Of a stretch of 64,000 nt of DNA, positions 27,737 through 36,048 are shown piece after piece. Both the position numbers and the translations under genes were made by a program. The DNA lies in contig NZ_CP109199.1 of the NCBI RefSeq assembly GCF_036250065.1, positions 5,146,001-5,210,000 on the forward strand, given 5' to 3'. The notes beneath the pieces were generated by a model, which had not been told where the DNA came from, searched no databases, and was given only the letters and a program-made list of their open reading frames with translations. Numbering within the stretch: the stretch's first letter is position 1; the number at the start of each line of letters is the position of its first letter. Source of the stretch: Micromonospora sp. NBC_01699. GTDB taxonomy: Bacteria > Actinomycetota > Actinomycetes > Mycobacteriales > Micromonosporaceae.

Positions 27737-27737
27737 A
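27663..27737 (+). CDS. Possible 24-aa leader peptide coupled to the MFS exporter
   Basis: GTG 27663 follows GAGAGGACCAGA, a better ribosome binding site than any at the exporter's own ATG. The frame encodes 24 residues ending SCGSGC, and its stop overlaps the exporter start (TGATG). It may simply deliver ribosomes to the exporter start. Too short to assess by composition. Confidence 0.25.
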   Translation: MSGHSVRQRPATGPARSGSCGSGC

Positions 27738-28966
27738 TGGTCACGCCTGCCTCGCCCCGGACTGCCGCGTGGGCCCGCGGGCTGGCGTTCCTGCGTGGTC
27801 GCGATATCACCGGCGCCCAGTTCGCGGTGCTGGTGGGCGGCTTTCTGGTCAACGTCGGCTCGTTCTCGGTCTATCCGTACGTCGCGGTGCTGCTGCGTGA
27901 GCGGATGGGTGTGGGGATGGCCCAGGTCGGGGTGGTGCTGGGGTTGGCGACCCTGGTGCAGTTCGCGAGTGCTCCAGCCACGGCGGCGGTCGCCGAGCGG
28001 GTGGGATTGCAGCGGTCCCTGGTCGCCGCCCTGGTGCTGTACGGCCTCGGCGGTGGCGCCTTCCTCGCGGGTGGGGAGAACCCGGTGCTCACCATCGCCG
28101 GCCTGTTCCTCATCTCCGGCGGAGGGTCGCTGTACTCCCCCGCGTACCGCAGCTACCTCCTGCACGGCGTGAGCAATGAGCAGCGGCCCCGGCTGGTGTC
28201 GGCGGGTAACGCCGCCGGTAGCCTCGGTATCGCGGTCGGGCCGGTGGTCGGTGCGGTGCTCATCCAGCGCCCGGGTGAAATGTTCGCCGTCGTCACAGCG
28301 GTCTACGCCAGCCTGGCGATCGGTCATGTCTTCCTCCGTCGAGAGCAACGAACCGAGGACGCCCCACCAGTAGAGCCGTTCCGGCGGATGTTGCACGGTC
28401 TGGCGGTGTTGCCCTTCGTCGTCACCGCGCTGACCTTCTACCTGCACATGCAGTTCTTTCAGTACCTTTCCAGCTATGCCCAGGGGCGGGTGACGACGCT
28501 GCTCTTCGGCGTGGCCATGATGGGCTACTCCCTCGGCCTGGCGATCGTCCAACCCATGGTGGCGCAGCGGGTGGAGAGGATGAGCTATCCGGCGGCGATA
28601 GGGATCGGTTTCGGCTGCCTGGCGGCTGGAATGGTCGCCTTCGCCGGTGCCAACGGGTTCACGGTCGTGGTCGGAGTCGCGTCGATCAGCGTCGGCAGCG
28701 CCGTACTGTTTCTCAAGAACGACCTCGAAGCGCTCGCGAGGTCGAGGCGGTCAGCGACCGTCGTCTTCGGTCAGCAGCGGCTGGCCGTCGGCGTCGGTTC
28801 CTTCCTCAGCGGCGTGGTCGGCGGCGCCGTGTACGGGTTGTTCGAGCGTGGTGGGTACCTGCCGGGGTTCTGGCTGGTCGTGGCTGCCCAGTGCCTCCTG
28901 TTCCCGGTTGTCGTGCTGGCGGTGAGGCGGCTGCACGGCAGTACCCCTGCTGCGACGCTCTCGTAG
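27737..28966 (+). CDS. Major facilitator superfamily transporter, probable exporter
   Basis: The 409-aa protein has about twelve predicted hydrophobic segments in two halves. A family-type loop follows helix 2 (AVAERVGLQRSL, in place of the classic G-x-x-x-D-R/K-x-G-R-R/K). No enzyme or sugar-transporter signatures are visible; the overall type is that of drug or metabolite efflux proteins. It lies downstream of the epimerase-like gene and converges on the PLP-enzyme gene. In such a locus it would be expected to export the pathway product, in parallel with MFS exporters in amino-acid metallophore clusters. Specificity is inference. Confidence 0.85.
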   Translation: MVTPASPRTAAWARGLAFLRGRDITGAQFAVLVGGFLVNVGSFSVYPYVAVLLRERMGVGMAQVGVVLGLATLVQFASAPATAAVAERVGLQRSLVAALVLYGLGGGAFLAGGENPVLTIAGLFLISGGGSLYSPAYRSYLLHGVSNEQRPRLVSAGNAAGSLGIAVGPVVGAVLIQRPGEMFAVVTAVYASLAIGHVFLRREQRTEDAPPVEPFRRMLHGLAVLPFVVTALTFYLHMQFFQYLSSYAQGRVTTLLFGVAMMGYSLGLAIVQPMVAQRVERMSYPAAIGIGFGCLAAGMVAFAGANGFTVVVGVASISVGSAVLFLKNDLEALARSRRSATVVFGQQRLAVGVGSFLSGVVGGAVYGLFERGGYLPGFWLVVAAQCLLFPVVVLAVRRLHGSTPAATLS

Positions 28967-29054
28967 CCCGTCGCAGCCGGACCGGCAGGAGTTCGGCCGA
29001 CAGACCCATTCCATCGCGGTACGGGCGCTGACCGTTTCCTGTGTTTCTGCCCCG

Positions 29055-30167
29055 TCATCGGTCGGCCGGTCCCGGGTGGGAACCCGCAGAGCTGACGATC
29101 GGCGCGGTCAAGGTCGGAGGTTCCTGGCCGGAGTTGGGTGGGTACCCGCGCCGTGCCCAGGGCATGGTCGACCAGGGTGGGGTCAGGTCGTCGAGGGCAG
29201 CGATCTGGACTGGTTCGAGCGTGCCCGCGTCCAGGGCCTCACGATGGCGGGCGAAGACCTTGTCGACGTAACGGTGTCCGGTGTCGGCTCCGACCAGAAG
29301 GTGCACCCGTTCCGGGTGATGCTGGGCCTCCCAGCGGGCGGCGAGGTACGCCGCGCCGGTGGAGAGCCCGGCGAAGACCGCGTGCGCGCGCATCAGCTCC
29401 ACCGTGCCGGCCATGGCGTACCGGAAGGTCACCCAGTGCACCTGGTCGTAGAGTTCGTGGCGGACGTTGTCGAAGGGGATGGCGCTGCCGATGCCGGCGA
29501 TGATGGCCTCCGGGTCCTGGAAGCCCTCGCTGCCGAAGCTCACGCTGCCGAACGGTTGCACACCGATCAGCCGGGTCAAGGGGTCGTGTTCCCGGATCGG
29601 CAGGATCAGACCCGCGCTCGACGCGCCCGTGCCGACGCTGGCGACGACGGCCAGCGGCCGGTCGGGTAGGGCGGCGCGCACCAGTTCGGCCAGTTCCCTG
29701 TACCCCAGGCAGTGCACCGGGTCGTGGTACTGACGCATCCAGTGCATGCCGGGGTTGCTTCGCAGGAGTTCCTGGACCCGGGCCACCCGTCGGTGCTGAT
29801 CGAGCCGTAGGTCCTTCTCGGGAGGCATCTGGTCCACGGTGGCGCCGAGGATCTCCAGTTGCGACCGGATGGTCGGGGTCACCGTGGTCGAGGCCACGAT
29901 GTGGCAACGCAGCCCGTAGCGGTGGCAGACCATCGCCAGGGCGAGGGCGTAGATGCCACTGGAGCTGTCGACGAGCGTGTCACCGGGACGTACGGTCCCC
30001 GCTGCCAGGAGTGACCGTACTGCTCCCAGGGCGGCGTAGACCTTCAGGGTCTCGAAGCGGGCGAGGACCATGTTCTCCGACAGTTGGATGAAGCTCGGCG
30101 CCTTGATCGCGTCGGTGGCATGGGGGTGCAGCAGGGGCGTGGTCGTCGATGTACCCGTGAACGGCAT
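29055..30167 (-). CDS. Divergent cysteine-synthase-like (fold-type II) PLP enzyme
   Basis: The 370-aa protein has the fold-type II layout. A lysine-bearing segment near the N-terminus (ENMVLARFETLKVYAALGAV) is followed by a substrate loop SSSGIYALALAM in place of the usual TSGNTG. The phosphate loop GTGASSAGL and a late STGAAYLAA stretch complete it. The lysine context (ETLKVYAA) differs strongly from the canonical S-x-K-x-R of CysK, so it is a distant member; beta-replacement, as in O-ureidoserine or diaminopropionate pathways, is one option. ATG 30167 is preceded by AGGAGCG at eight bases. The gene is divergent from the methyltransferase operon over a 389-bp gap and converges with the exporter gene. 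Confidence 0.8.
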   Translation of the reverse strand: MPFTGTSTTTPLLHPHATDAIKAPSFIQLSENMVLARFETLKVYAALGAVRSLLAAGTVRPGDTLVDSSSGIYALALAMVCHRYGLRCHIVASTTVTPTIRSQLEILGATVDQMPPEKDLRLDQHRRVARVQELLRSNPGMHWMRQYHDPVHCLGYRELAELVRAALPDRPLAVVASVGTGASSAGLILPIREHDPLTRLIGVQPFGSVSFGSEGFQDPEAIIAGIGSAIPFDNVRHELYDQVHWVTFRYAMAGTVELMRAHAVFAGLSTGAAYLAARWEAQHHPERVHLLVGADTGHRYVDKVFARHREALDAGTLEPVQIAALDDLTPPWSTMPWARRGYPPNSGQEPPTLTAPIVSSAGSHPGPADR

Positions 30168-30556
30168 GGTCGGATCGCTCCTCGGCGTGGTGGGTCGGGT
30201 GGCGGGAAGGCCGCGATGGCGGTAGAGACGATGGTGCGGGGTCCGGACCGGCGAAAACATGCATTGCCACTGGTGGATGGCGACGAGGATCCGGCATTGA
30301 TGTTCCCGCCTCGATGACCTAGGCTCCGGCTTCCTCGGCCAAGACATTGGTCGTACCGGTTGATGGTTTAGTTCCGGGGGTTCTCCAGCAGACCGGAGAG
30401 CCTGCCTTGGACTATGTCTGCTGTCGATGGGTCAAGGTGGCCACCTCCACCAATCGGGCCGAACGGAAGTCGATTTTCTTCTTCCAACGTCCGGAACTTT
30501 TTCGCACCGCCGTGCGACCTGTAGTACGTCCGTCGTCGCATGATTCGGAGCTACCG
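30168..30556. promoter_or_regulatory. Divergent intergenic region between PLP-enzyme and methyltransferase genes
   Basis: This 389-bp gap separates diverging genes and so should hold both promoters. It includes a locally A/T-richer stretch around 30465-30500. I cannot assign -35 or -10 elements or an operator with confidence. Confidence 0.4.
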
Positions 30557-31324
30557 GTGGAGTGGTATGAGGACGACACGTTCTGGATGGACTTCGCAGG
30601 GGCGCTGTTCGCCCCGAAACGCCGACGCGAGGCGCAAAATTGGGTGGCGACATCCCCGCTACTGGACCTGCCGGCCGGCAGCCGGGTGCTCGACCTGGGC
30701 TGTGGTCCGGGCACGTACGCCGTTCCTCTCGCCGAGCGCGGCGCCCTGGTCACCGGGGTGGATCTCAGTGTGGCGATGCTGGATCGCGCCCGCGAGACGA
30801 CCGGGCAGGCCGGCCTGACGGTGCGCCTGGTCCGCGCCGACATGCGGGAGTTCGTCGAGCCTTCCTCCTACGACCTGGTCATCAGCATGTACACCTCCTT
30901 CGGCTACTTCGCCGACCCGGCGCAGAACCAACTCGTGCTGCGCAACGCCTGGCGGAGCCTGGTGCCGGGCGGCCGGCTGCTGATGGACCTGTTCAGCAAG
31001 GAGATTTTCGCCCGGTGGGCCGGCACACCGAAGGTGGTCGAGGTGCACGACGGTGGCCGGCTGTTCATGCGGGACACCATCCTGGACGACTGGACCCGGT
31101 TCCGCAGCGACTGGACCCTGGTACGGGGCGACACCGCCCGGCACGGGTTCTTCGAACAGTTCGTCTACAGCGCCGCCGAGATCCGCACCATGCTGACCGC
31201 CGCCGGGTTCACCGGGATCCGCTGCTATGGAGGCTTCGCCGAGGAACCGTACGACAACCACGCGAAGCGGCTGGTCGTCCAGGCGGCCCGCCCACTTCAC
31301 CAGGCAGAGGAGAGCCAACCGTGA
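30557..31324 (+). CDS. SAM-dependent methyltransferase (class I)
   Basis: This 255-aa protein has motif I VLDLGCGPGTYAVPLA (about residues 38-53), the acidic loop GVDLSVAMLDRA and the post-motif strand YDLVISMYTSFGYF. A C-terminal half rich in aromatic residues follows (WTRFRSDWTL, EQFVYSAAEI). The start is placed at GTG 30557 because GGAG lies seven bases upstream; the frame is open further 5' but that part looks non-coding. Its stop overlaps the ATP-grasp gene in a GTGA, so methylation and ligation are probably steps of one pathway. N- or O-methylation of an amino-acid-like substrate is the reasonable guess. Confidence 0.88.
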   Translation: MEWYEDDTFWMDFAGALFAPKRRREAQNWVATSPLLDLPAGSRVLDLGCGPGTYAVPLAERGALVTGVDLSVAMLDRARETTGQAGLTVRLVRADMREFVEPSSYDLVISMYTSFGYFADPAQNQLVLRNAWRSLVPGGRLLMDLFSKEIFARWAGTPKVVEVHDGGRLFMRDTILDDWTRFRSDWTLVRGDTARHGFFEQFVYSAAEIRTMLTAAGFTGIRCYGGFAEEPYDNHAKRLVVQAARPLHQAEESQP

Positions 31325-32544
31325 CGCTCGTGTTACTTGAGGCACTGACCTTCGGTCTCGCCAGGCTGCGGGACGCCGCCACCGAGGCAGGTCACCGGCT
31401 GTGCCTGCTGACCGGCAACCGGTCGATCTACTCGTACGAACTCGACCGCCTGCGGCCGGAGGACCTGGAGGTGATCGACGTCGACACCACCGACATAGCC
31501 GCCTGCGCCAAGGTCCTCGACCGGATTCCCGACCTCGCCGGACTGGTCAACTCCACCGACACCTGGATGCTGCCCGGGGCGGAACTGGCGCAACGGTACG
31601 GCCTGACCACCCTCGGTCTGGACACCGCACGCGTCCTGCGGGACAAGGCGGAGGTCCGCACCCGGCTGCACCGGGCCGGTTTGAGCCGCGCCGGCGCGAT
31701 CCGGGTGGAGCCCACGGCCGACGCGGTCGTCGAAGCGGTGTCGGCGATCGGCTACCCCGCGATCGTGAAGGACTCGGCGGGCACCTCCTCCCGGTCGGTG
31801 TGGCTGATCCGCGACGACGCCGAACGCGACCGGGCCGCCCGGCAGATCACCGACGCAACCCTGATGGGCCGGCACCTCGTGGCCGAACCGTACTTCCCGG
31901 GGCCTGTCTACAGCGCCGAGACGGTGAGCTGGCAGGGGCGCACGAAACTGCTCGGGATCGCCGTGCACATCCACACACCCGAGCCGGTCCGGCGGGAGGA
32001 GGCCGTCTCCTTCCCCGTCGCGTTTCCGCAACACGAGTTGGACCGCCTGGAGACCTGGATCGGAGAGGTCCTCGCCACGGTCGGATTCTCCGCCGGCATC
32101 GCGCACACCGAGTTCGCCCACACCCCCGACGGCCCGGAGGTCGTGGAGGTCAACGGGCGGATCGCCGGAGCGGTCATCGGGGAGATGATGTGCCGCTCCC
32201 TACAGGTGAACGTGTACGACGCGGTCGTTGACACCGCACTCGGCCGGCGACCCCGGCTGCTGGACACGCCGCTGACCCCCGATCGCGGCTACGGCATGAT
32301 TTTCCTTCATCCGCCGGCCCCGGGCCGGCTCGTCGGCTGGCGCGGACCCGAACGGCTGCCGCTCTTTCCCGGCTCCCCCGAGTTCTTCCCGACCGCCCAA
32401 CTCGGGGACCGGATCGTCCACCTCGCCGACCAGCGGGGCTGCACCGCCCTGGTGATGGCCGAGGGGCCTACCGCCGAACTGGGCCTGTATCACTCACTCG
32501 CCGCCGCCGGCACCATCGCTCACGACATGCGACCGCTGGACTGA
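31321..32544 (+). CDS. ATP-grasp carboxylate-amine ligase
   Basis: The 407-aa protein has the ATP-grasp core at about 110-320. The lysine and glycine-rich loop are seen in YPAIVKDSAGTSSRSVWL, the hinge glutamate in LVAEPYFPGPVYS and the Mg ligands in VVEVNGRIAGAVIG. It would couple a carboxylate to an amine through an acyl phosphate, as in dipeptide ligases and amino-acid ligases of natural-product clusters. The C-terminal 90 residues form a separate lid-like domain. GTG 31321 overlaps the methyltransferase stop, and a second methyltransferase follows after 16 bp. With the epimerase-like enolase nearby, a dipeptide product is plausible. Confidence 0.9.
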   Translation: MTLVLLEALTFGLARLRDAATEAGHRLCLLTGNRSIYSYELDRLRPEDLEVIDVDTTDIAACAKVLDRIPDLAGLVNSTDTWMLPGAELAQRYGLTTLGLDTARVLRDKAEVRTRLHRAGLSRAGAIRVEPTADAVVEAVSAIGYPAIVKDSAGTSSRSVWLIRDDAERDRAARQITDATLMGRHLVAEPYFPGPVYSAETVSWQGRTKLLGIAVHIHTPEPVRREEAVSFPVAFPQHELDRLETWIGEVLATVGFSAGIAHTEFAHTPDGPEVVEVNGRIAGAVIGEMMCRSLQVNVYDAVVDTALGRRPRLLDTPLTPDRGYGMIFLHPPAPGRLVGWRGPERLPLFPGSPEFFPTAQLGDRIVHLADQRGCTALVMAEGPTAELGLYHSLAAAGTIAHDMRPLD

Positions 32545-32560
32545 CCCCGACAGGAGCCCC

Positions 32561-33319
32561 ATGAGTACGTACGGACCGGAGACCTACGGCGAGCGAAACG
32601 CCGACGTCTACGACGAGTGGCACGCCGACCTCGACCCGACCGACGCCGTGGAATATCTCGCCGACCTGATCGCCAAGGGGCCGACGGGACCAGTCCTCGA
32701 ACTGGCCGTAGGCACCGGCCGGGTCACCATTCCGCTGGCCGAGCGGGGAATCGACCTGAGGGGTGTGGATGCCTCCGAGGCCATGGTCGCCCTGCTCCGG
32801 GCCAAACCCGGCGGCGAGCGGATCCCCGTCACCATCGGCGACATGGTCGACGTCGACCCGGGCACCGACGACCGATTCGCCATGATCTTCGTCGTCTTCA
32901 CCACCTTCTTCTTCCTGATGACCCAGGAGGATCAGGTGCGCTGCTTCGCCAACGTCGCCCGCCGCCTCCTACCGGGTGGACGGTTCGTCCTGGAGTGCCT
33001 GGTGCCGGACCTCGCCCGCTACCAACGCAACCAGAGCGTCGACGCCCACCGGGTCGACCAGGACCACGTACGCCTGGTCGCGGTCCGCCACGACCCGATC
33101 GACCAACGCTTCGACGGCCAGCACATCCTCATCACCAACGAGGGAATCCGCCTGGCCCCGGTGTCGATGCGGTACGCCTGGCCGTCCGAACTCGATCTGA
33201 TGGCCCGCCTCGCCGGGCTGGACCGCGTCCACCGGTGGGGCGGCTGGCGCAACGAGCCCTACCTCGGCACCGGCACCCACGTCACCGTCTACGAGAAGCC
33301 GGCCGAGCCGCCGGCCTGA
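32561..33319 (+). CDS. SAM-dependent methyltransferase (class I), second of the operon
   Basis: This 252-aa protein has motif I VLELAVGTGRVTIPLA, the acidic loop LRGVDASEAMVALL and the core strand FAMIFVVFTTFFFL. ATG 32561 is preceded by AGGAG. It is not closely similar to the first methyltransferase outside the core, so the two probably act on different positions or steps. The last 31 bases overlap the 3' end of the convergently transcribed ATPase gene of the peptide importer. Confidence 0.88.
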   Translation: MSTYGPETYGERNADVYDEWHADLDPTDAVEYLADLIAKGPTGPVLELAVGTGRVTIPLAERGIDLRGVDASEAMVALLRAKPGGERIPVTIGDMVDVDPGTDDRFAMIFVVFTTFFFLMTQEDQVRCFANVARRLLPGGRFVLECLVPDLARYQRNQSVDAHRVDQDHVRLVAVRHDPIDQRFDGQHILITNEGIRLAPVSMRYAWPSELDLMARLAGLDRVHRWGGWRNEPYLGTGTHVTVYEKPAEPPA

Positions 33320-34092
33320 CCGACACCAAGGTCGATCGTGGGAGTCGCCACGAGCAGCGCCCGGGTGTACGGGTGACGCGGGTCGGAGGTGACCTCCACG
33401 GTCGGGCCCTGCTCGACGATCCTGCCGTTACGCATCACCGCGACCCGGTTCGCGAGTTGCCGGACGACGGCGAGGTCGTGGGAGATGAACAGGCAGGCCA
33501 GACCGAGTCGGTCGCGTAGGTCGCAGAGCAGGTTGAGTATCTTCGCCTGTACCGACACGTCCAGCGCGGTGACGGGTTCGTCACACACCAACAGGCGGGG
33601 TCCCAGGGCTATCGCACGGGCTATCGCCACACGCTGTTGCTGTCCCCCGGACAGTTGTCGGGGCCGACGCTCGCCCACCTGAGGATCGAGGCCGACGAGG
33701 TCCAACAGTTCGTCCACCCGCGCGGACCGGGACCGGGTATCGCCGACGCGGTGGATGAGCAGCGGCTCGGCGATGGACTGTCGTACCGTCAGCCGGGGGC
33801 TGAGGGTGAGGTACGGGTCCTGGAACACCATCTGGACGTGCCGTCGGTGTGCCCGCAGCGCTCCGCCGCGCAGGGCGTGCACGTCGACGCCGGCAAAACG
33901 AACCACGCCCGCACTGGGACGGTTGAGCCCGGTGACCACCCGCGCCAGCGTCGTCTTGCCACAACCGGACTCGCCGACGAGCCCGACGATCTCGCCCTTG
34001 TCGACGCGCATCGTCACCTCCTCGACGACGTTCAGGTGCTCCCAGCCTCGGCGGCGGGGGTAACCGGCGGTGACCCGTTCGATTTCGAGCAT
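33289..34092 (-). CDS. Oligopeptide/nickel-type ABC transporter ATP-binding protein (DppF/NikE-like)
   Basis: This 267-aa ATPase has Walker A VGESGCGKTTLARVV, Q-loop FQDPYLTLSPR, signature LSGGQQQRVAIARAI, Walker B LLVCDEPVTALD and the switch SHDLAVV. The DPRHPYTRALL stretch near the end is typical of Opp/Dpp/Nik ATPases; the short C-terminal tail lacks the Cys-rich motif carried by its partner. It is the last gene of a four-gene importer operon, three bases after the fused permease-ATPase gene, and its 3' end overlaps the methyltransferase gene on the other strand. Confidence 0.92.
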   Translation of the reverse strand: MLEIERVTAGYPRRRGWEHLNVVEEVTMRVDKGEIVGLVGESGCGKTTLARVVTGLNRPSAGVVRFAGVDVHALRGGALRAHRRHVQMVFQDPYLTLSPRLTVRQSIAEPLLIHRVGDTRSRSARVDELLDLVGLDPQVGERRPRQLSGGQQQRVAIARAIALGPRLLVCDEPVTALDVSVQAKILNLLCDLRDRLGLACLFISHDLAVVRQLANRVAVMRNGRIVEQGPTVEVTSDPRHPYTRALLVATPTIDLGVGQAGGSAGFS

Positions 34093-34095
34093 CGG

Positions 34096-36048
34096 TCAGC
34101 CGCCGTTCCACTCGGGGAGGGCTCCGGGTGCGAGCGCGGTCTCACCGTGCGGCAACGGACACGCCGACCGGTGCGCCGGACTCAGCGCCACCAGCGCCGG
34201 CTGGTCACGCGTGCACACCGGCACGGCAGCGGTGCACCGAGGGGCGAAGGCACAGCCGCTGGCATCGTCCGGACCGGCACCGGAGCGTCCCGGCATGGTC
34301 CGGAATCGGGTTCCCGGTGCCGCGCCGGGACGCGGTACGGCGTCGAGCAGTCCGCGGGTGTAGGGGTGGTCCGGGTTCTTGATTATGGTGGCGAGCGGTC
34401 CCGACTCGACGATCCGGCCGGCGTACATGACGGCCACGTTGTCTGCCAACCGTGTGACTACCGCCAGGTCGTGACTGACGACGATCATGGCCATGCCCAG
34501 TTCGTCGCGAAGCCTGGCCAGCAGGTCGAGCAGTTGCGCCTGCACCGTCACGTCGAGCGCGGAGGTCGGTTCGTCGGCGACGAGCAGCTCCGGCTCGCCG
34601 GCCAGGGCAACAGCTATCTGCACACGTTGACGCATCCCGCCGGAAAGCTGGTGGGGCAGGTCGCGGGCGATCCCGGCGGGATCGGGCAGACCAACCAGGT
34701 GCAGTAACTCCTCGGTGACCCGCCGAGTGGCACCGCGGCGGCCGCCGCGGCCCGCGTTGCGGACGGCCTCGTCGACGTGTGCGCCGACGCTCCGCAGCGG
34801 GTTCAGCACGACGAGGCTGTCCTGGAAGACCACGCCCACGCGGCGACCGTTGACCTGGCGACGTTCGCGCGGTGCGAGTCCGACGAGTTGCCGAGCCTCG
34901 GTCTCGGCCCCCAGCAGCGCCGAACCGGTGACCACCGCGCTGGGGTCGAGCAGTCCAAAGGGAGCCAACGCGGAGGTGGTCTTCCCACTGCCGGTCTCAC
35001 CGACAATCGCCAGAATCTGCCCCCGCTGGACGTCATAGGAGATGTCGGCAACGACGCGGCGGCGTCCGCCCTCGTACGGATAGGTGACGGACAGATCCCG
35101 CACACGCAGCAAGTTGTTGTCCTCGGCCGACATCGCCGCTGGGAGAACCGTTGCCATCGGCACGGCAGTCGCCCGATCGGCCGACGGTCTACGCAGGCGC
35201 GACGGGAGTACCCACCGCAGGATCGATGGCCGCTCCTCACCGGCTGCCAGACGCTCTCCGAGCAGGTTGCTCGCGAAGACGACCGCGGTGATGGCGATGC
35301 CGGGCGGGTAGGCCAGCCACCAGGCGGAGGCCAGGTAGGGCCGCCCTTCGATGAGCATCTGGCCCCACTCCGCCTGGGGCGGGGGGATACCGAGGCCGAG
35401 GAAGCTCAGGGTGGCGACGCCGAGGACGATGGCACCGACGTCGGTACTGGCGTAGACCAGGCACGGTGCGAGGGCCGGCGGTACCAGGTGTCGACCGAGG
35501 ATCCGTCCGGGTCCGGCTCCGAGCAGCCGGAGGGCGTCCAGGTGAGGACTGTCGCGCAGGCCCGCGACGCGGGCGCGGGCGATGCGGGCGTACGGTGCCC
35601 ACGCCCACAGGGACATCGCGATGACGAGGTTCTCCACCCCGGGGCCCCGTAGGCCGATGACCGCCAAGGCCACGAGCATCCCGGGTAGGGAGACAGCTAT
35701 GTCGACGACCCGGGAGATGAACCGGTCGACCCAGCCGCCGAGATAGCCGGCCACCGTGCCGGTGACGACGCCGACGGTCAGTGAGATCGTCAGGACAGCT
35801 GCGGTGACCACGAGCGAGATCTGTGCCCCGTAGAGGATCCGGCTGAGCTGATCGCGGCCAAGCTGGTCGGTGCCGAGCAGGTGGTCCGCCGATGGTGGCA
35901 GCAGACTGGCGGCGAGGTCGGTGGCCGTGGGATCGGCCGGGGCGAGCACCGGTGCCAGTATCCCCACGGTCGTGAACCCGATCAGGGGCAGGGCGACCAG
36001 CGTCGTACGCACGATAGGCGGAATGTTCAGACGGCGGTATCCGTTCAT
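34096..36048 (-). CDS. Fused ABC permease-ATPase of the Opp/Dpp/Nik importer (DppC-DppD fusion)
   Basis: This 650-aa protein joins two subunits. Residues 1-290 are a DppC-like permease with the N-terminal HLLGTDQLGRDQLSRILYG motif and the coupling segment PHLDALRLLGAGPGRI. Residues 315-650 are a DppD-like ATPase with Walker A VGETGSGKTT, signature LSGGMRQRVQIAVAL and Walker B LLVADEPTSALD. The C-terminal Cys motif (FAPRCTAAVPVC, then ACP) is found in oligopeptide ATPases. ATG 36048 has a GGAG site and forms an ATGA overlap with the DppB-like gene; an upstream open stretch in the same frame is antisense to other coding DNA and is excluded. Such permease-ATPase fusions occur in actinobacteria. 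Confidence 0.92.
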   Translation of the reverse strand: MNGYRRLNIPPIVRTTLVALPLIGFTTVGILAPVLAPADPTATDLAASLLPPSADHLLGTDQLGRDQLSRILYGAQISLVVTAAVLTISLTVGVVTGTVAGYLGGWVDRFISRVVDIAVSLPGMLVALAVIGLRGPGVENLVIAMSLWAWAPYARIARARVAGLRDSPHLDALRLLGAGPGRILGRHLVPPALAPCLVYASTDVGAIVLGVATLSFLGLGIPPPQAEWGQMLIEGRPYLASAWWLAYPPGIAITAVVFASNLLGERLAAGEERPSILRWVLPSRLRRPSADRATAVPMATVLPAAMSAEDNNLLRVRDLSVTYPYEGGRRRVVADISYDVQRGQILAIVGETGSGKTTSALAPFGLLDPSAVVTGSALLGAETEARQLVGLAPRERRQVNGRRVGVVFQDSLVVLNPLRSVGAHVDEAVRNAGRGGRRGATRRVTEELLHLVGLPDPAGIARDLPHQLSGGMRQRVQIAVALAGEPELLVADEPTSALDVTVQAQLLDLLARLRDELGMAMIVVSHDLAVVTRLADNVAVMYAGRIVESGPLATIIKNPDHPYTRGLLDAVPRPGAAPGTRFRTMPGRSGAGPDDASGCAFAPRCTAAVPVCTRDQPALVALSPAHRSACPLPHGETALAPGALPEWNGG

